A stretch of 44,862 bases of DNA from Chloroflexota bacterium. GTDB lineage: Bacteria; Chloroflexota; Chloroflexia; Thermomicrobiales; UBA6265. The stretch is taken from positions 1 to 44,862 of the forward strand of contig JAEWEG010000086.1 in assembly GCA_023389575.1 (NCBI GenBank), in the 5' to 3' direction. Position 1 is the stretch's first letter; every line of letters begins with the position of its first letter. The position numbers and the translations under genes are program-made. The notes beneath the pieces were generated by a model. The model was given only the letters and a program-made list of their open reading frames with translations. It searched no databases and had not been told where the DNA came from. Below are positions 43,013 to 44,862 of the stretch, piece by piece.

Positions 43013-44862
43013 TCACGGATTGAACTCGTACCCGAGGTAGTCGTTGCGGTCACCGGTCGATGGGAAAATCGCCCCCGCGATGGCGAAACGGCCCGTGAAC
43101 GGCTGGGCGCGGCGGCTCCAGTTGCCCTCGTCGGCGGTGGTCCAGGCGGTGATGTGCAGGTGCGGGCTGCCACCGTTACCAGCCGCGTTGGCCGGCGCGA
43201 TCACCCCGAGGTACTGCCCCTGCGAGATCGACTGTCCCTCCCGGATCCCATCGTCCCAGATCACGTGGAACATCGCGAAGGCCAGGCCATCGCCCATATA
43301 GATCGACATGCCACCCGTGTCCTCGTCGATCCAGCGAATCGTGCCGTCGACCGGCGCGTACACCGGCTGCCAGGCGGTGTCGCCAGCGGTTCGCTTCAGG
43401 TCGAACGAGTAGTAGTACTGCCAGTGCTGGGAGTCGTTCTGGTGACTGCTGCCGTTGTACCCCTGCGACACGTACCACTCACCGCCCTTCACCGGCCACG
43501 TCACCAGCGAGCCCGACGCCGAAGGCGGCTGCGTCTTCCGGAAATAGTCGATCGAAATCCAGCCGTCGCCAAACGAGGTGGCGACCTTGCCGTAGTTGTT
43601 CACCACCGTGCCGGTAAAGGTAATCGTGGCGCGAGACGGCACGACGCGGATCACGCCCGCCGTCGATCGCGGGCCCTGCCGGAGATTCACCGAATCGATC
43701 GTGTACCGCGTGCCGCCCTCGTACTGAGGGGCCACATCGCTAACATACGACGCCGCCACCCAGCCATTGCCGGCGCTGGAGCGCACCTCCAGGTAGCCAT
43801 TGCGCTCGTCGCCGGTCAGCGACAGCTTCGCGCCGGTTGAAAGCATGGCGATCCGCCCATTGCCCGACCCCGGGCCGCTCCGGAGCGACACCGTGTCGTT
43901 CGTGTACGCGGTCTTCGCCTCGGAAGGAGCGGATGGAGCGGAATCGCCCACATAGTCCGCGTACACCCACCCGGTGCCGCTGGAAGTGGCCGCCTTCACG
44001 AACCCATTCTCCGATTCGCCTGTCAGGTCGAGCTTCGTCCCGACCGCCAGTACACCCAGCGACCGGTTCGTGGTGCTCGGTCCGGACCGCAGGTTGACGC
44101 GATCGGTCGTGTACTTCGTCTCACGGCTTCCGCCGCCGCCGCCGCCCGATGGAGCATTCGGCCCGATGTACTGAGCGGCCACCCAGCCCGTTCCCGCGCT
44201 GGACGAGACCTTCGCGAAGCGGCCTTGCGTCTCGCCCGAGAAGTCGAGTTTCGTGCCAACCGCGAGCACGGTGATGGAACTGTTGCTGGTGCCGGGACCA
44301 CTGCGAAGATGCACGCGCTCCAGGACGTAGCGCGTGCCGCCGCCAGACGAACCGCCCGAATCGCCCGATCCCGCCGAGAGGAACGCCCCGTAGACATAGC
44401 CATTGCCGGCGCCGGCCGATACGGAGAACCAGCCGCGCACATTCTCGCCGGTGAGTTGCAAGGTCGTGCCACGGGCGAGGGTGGTGATGATCCGGTCCGC
44501 GGTGCTCGGTCCGGTCCGTAGGCGAACCGCCGCCGTTGTCACGGCCGAACCCGAGGTGTCGGTCAGGAACCCATCGCTGTTGGCGATGAAATCGGCGGCC
44601 ATGTACCCGGTCGCGCCACCGATCTCAACGCGATACCACTGGAGCCCATCCGCCGATTCCAGGCCGCCGACCACGGTCAGCCGCGTACCCTCGGCGTAGC
44701 TGCCAAGCACCCATCCGTCGCTTCCCGGCGCGGAACGCAAGCGAACGTTGTCGCCACCGGCATCGGCGACCACGCCCGTATCGCCGGTGTCAAGGTCGGT
44801 ATCGGCAAGCGCCGCCTCCGGCATCAGGGCAATAACCATCAGCATGATGACAACCAGGAGCC
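43013..44862 (-). CDS. Secreted protein with six SH3b repeats and an M23-like domain (N-terminus cut off)
   Basis: The frame is open to the window edge (LLVVIM precedes the internal ATG at 44845), so the start lies outside. A signal peptide ends near ALA. Six SH3b-like repeats of about 60 residues follow, each with an LR(S/T/Q)GP core, joined by Gly/Ser-rich linkers (GGGGGGS near 44140). The C-terminal 150 residues look like a lysostaphin-type M23 peptidase: WPVKGG opening, APVDGTIRWIDED, a MFHV strand and the HLHI motif. The first metal motif (usually HxxxD) appears as SFDL with the nearest His about eight residues earlier, so activity is uncertain. The likely role is cell-wall binding and peptidoglycan hydrolysis. 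Confidence 0.88.
   Translation of the reverse strand, partial: LLVVIMLMVIALMPEAALADTDLDTGDTGVVADAGGDNVRLRSAPGSDGWVLGSYAEGTRLTVVGGLESADGLQWYRVEIGGATGYMAADFIANSDGFLTDTSGSAVTTAAVRLRTGPSTADRIITTLARGTTLQLTGENVRGWFSVSAGAGNGYVYGAFLSAGSGDSGGSSGGGTRYVLERVHLRSGPGTSNSSITVLAVGTKLDFSGETQGRFAKVSSSAGTGWVAAQYIGPNAPSGGGGGGSRETKYTTDRVNLRSGPSTTNRSLGVLAVGTKLDLTGESENGFVKAATSSGTGWVYADYVGDSAPSAPSEAKTAYTNDTVSLRSGPGSGNGRIAMLSTGAKLSLTGDERNGYLEVRSSAGNGWVAASYVSDVAPQYEGGTRYTIDSVNLRQGPRSTAGVIRVVPSRATITFTGTVVNNYGKVATSFGDGWISIDYFRKTQPPSASGSLVTWPVKGGEWYVSQGYNGSSHQNDSQHWQYYYSFDLKRTAGDTAWQPVYAPVDGTIRWIDEDTGGMSIYMGDGLAFAMFHVIWDDGIREGQSISQGQYLGVIAPANAAGNGGSPHLHITAWTTADEGNWSRRAQPFTGRFAIAGAIFPSTGDRNDYLGYEFNP

Noticed and set aside
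44845..44845. ATG as the true start of the SH3b/M23 protein
   Set aside because: The same frame continues with hydrophobic residues to the window edge, so the signal peptide and start most likely extend outside.

Overview
The window is GC-rich, gene-dense bacterial chromosome with no rRNA, tRNA, CRISPR array, transposase or phage gene that I can see. The gene mix suggests a free-living heterotrophic member of the Chloroflexota, probably near the Thermomicrobia. That mix is a FAD-dependent thymidylate synthase ThyX, DUF2142-type membrane proteins, a MalT-like regulator, family-5 peptide-type ABC importers with Tat-like signals, a luciferase-like monooxygenase, VOC proteins and an SH3b-repeat secreted protein. 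The taxonomy is inference from gene content; no marker gene was compared.

Layout. 1-8417 (minus strand) is a tightly overlapping five-gene membrane operon of the BatA/DUF58/VWA type, starting with a secreted peptidase-MA-like protein that seems to have lost its zinc ligands. 8689-11861 holds two tandem paralogous membrane proteins. 12241-13191 is thyX. 13445-14609 holds two coupled GNAT acetyltransferases. 14676-17990 is a MacB-type ABC exporter (permease and ATPase), divergent from a large LuxR/MalT-like regulator (18240-20933). 21076-23466 has a sugar isomerase-like gene convergent with a phosphodiesterase, and the phosphodiesterase follows a peptide-type ABC importer module (23533-27131). 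27644-28686 has three very small genes, two of them sharing an ungapped motif. 28942-31320 carries an oxidoreductase, a small DUF385-like protein and an O-methyltransferase. 31776-35030 carries a GH3 glycosidase divergent from a VOC protein.

The most interesting unit is 35305-42599. A consensus promoter is followed by a textbook SAM-I (S-box) riboswitch aptamer and an intrinsic terminator. Next come a 21-codon Cys-rich leader ORF with overlapping alternative stems at its stop codon, and then six genes: a BAAT-type acyl hydrolase, a solute-binding protein, two permeases, a VOC protein and a luciferase-like flavin monooxygenase. SAM-I switches normally control methionine, cysteine and sulfur acquisition, so I propose an uncharacterised organosulfur uptake and breakdown operon under SAM control, with possible cysteine control as well.

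The intergenic regions hold two families of dispersed repeats and several GC-rich hairpins, some sharing a CACGCATGC core. Both importers lack an ATPase gene in the window. The window ends in a secreted protein with six SH3b repeats and an M23-like domain (43013-44862, N-terminus cut off).
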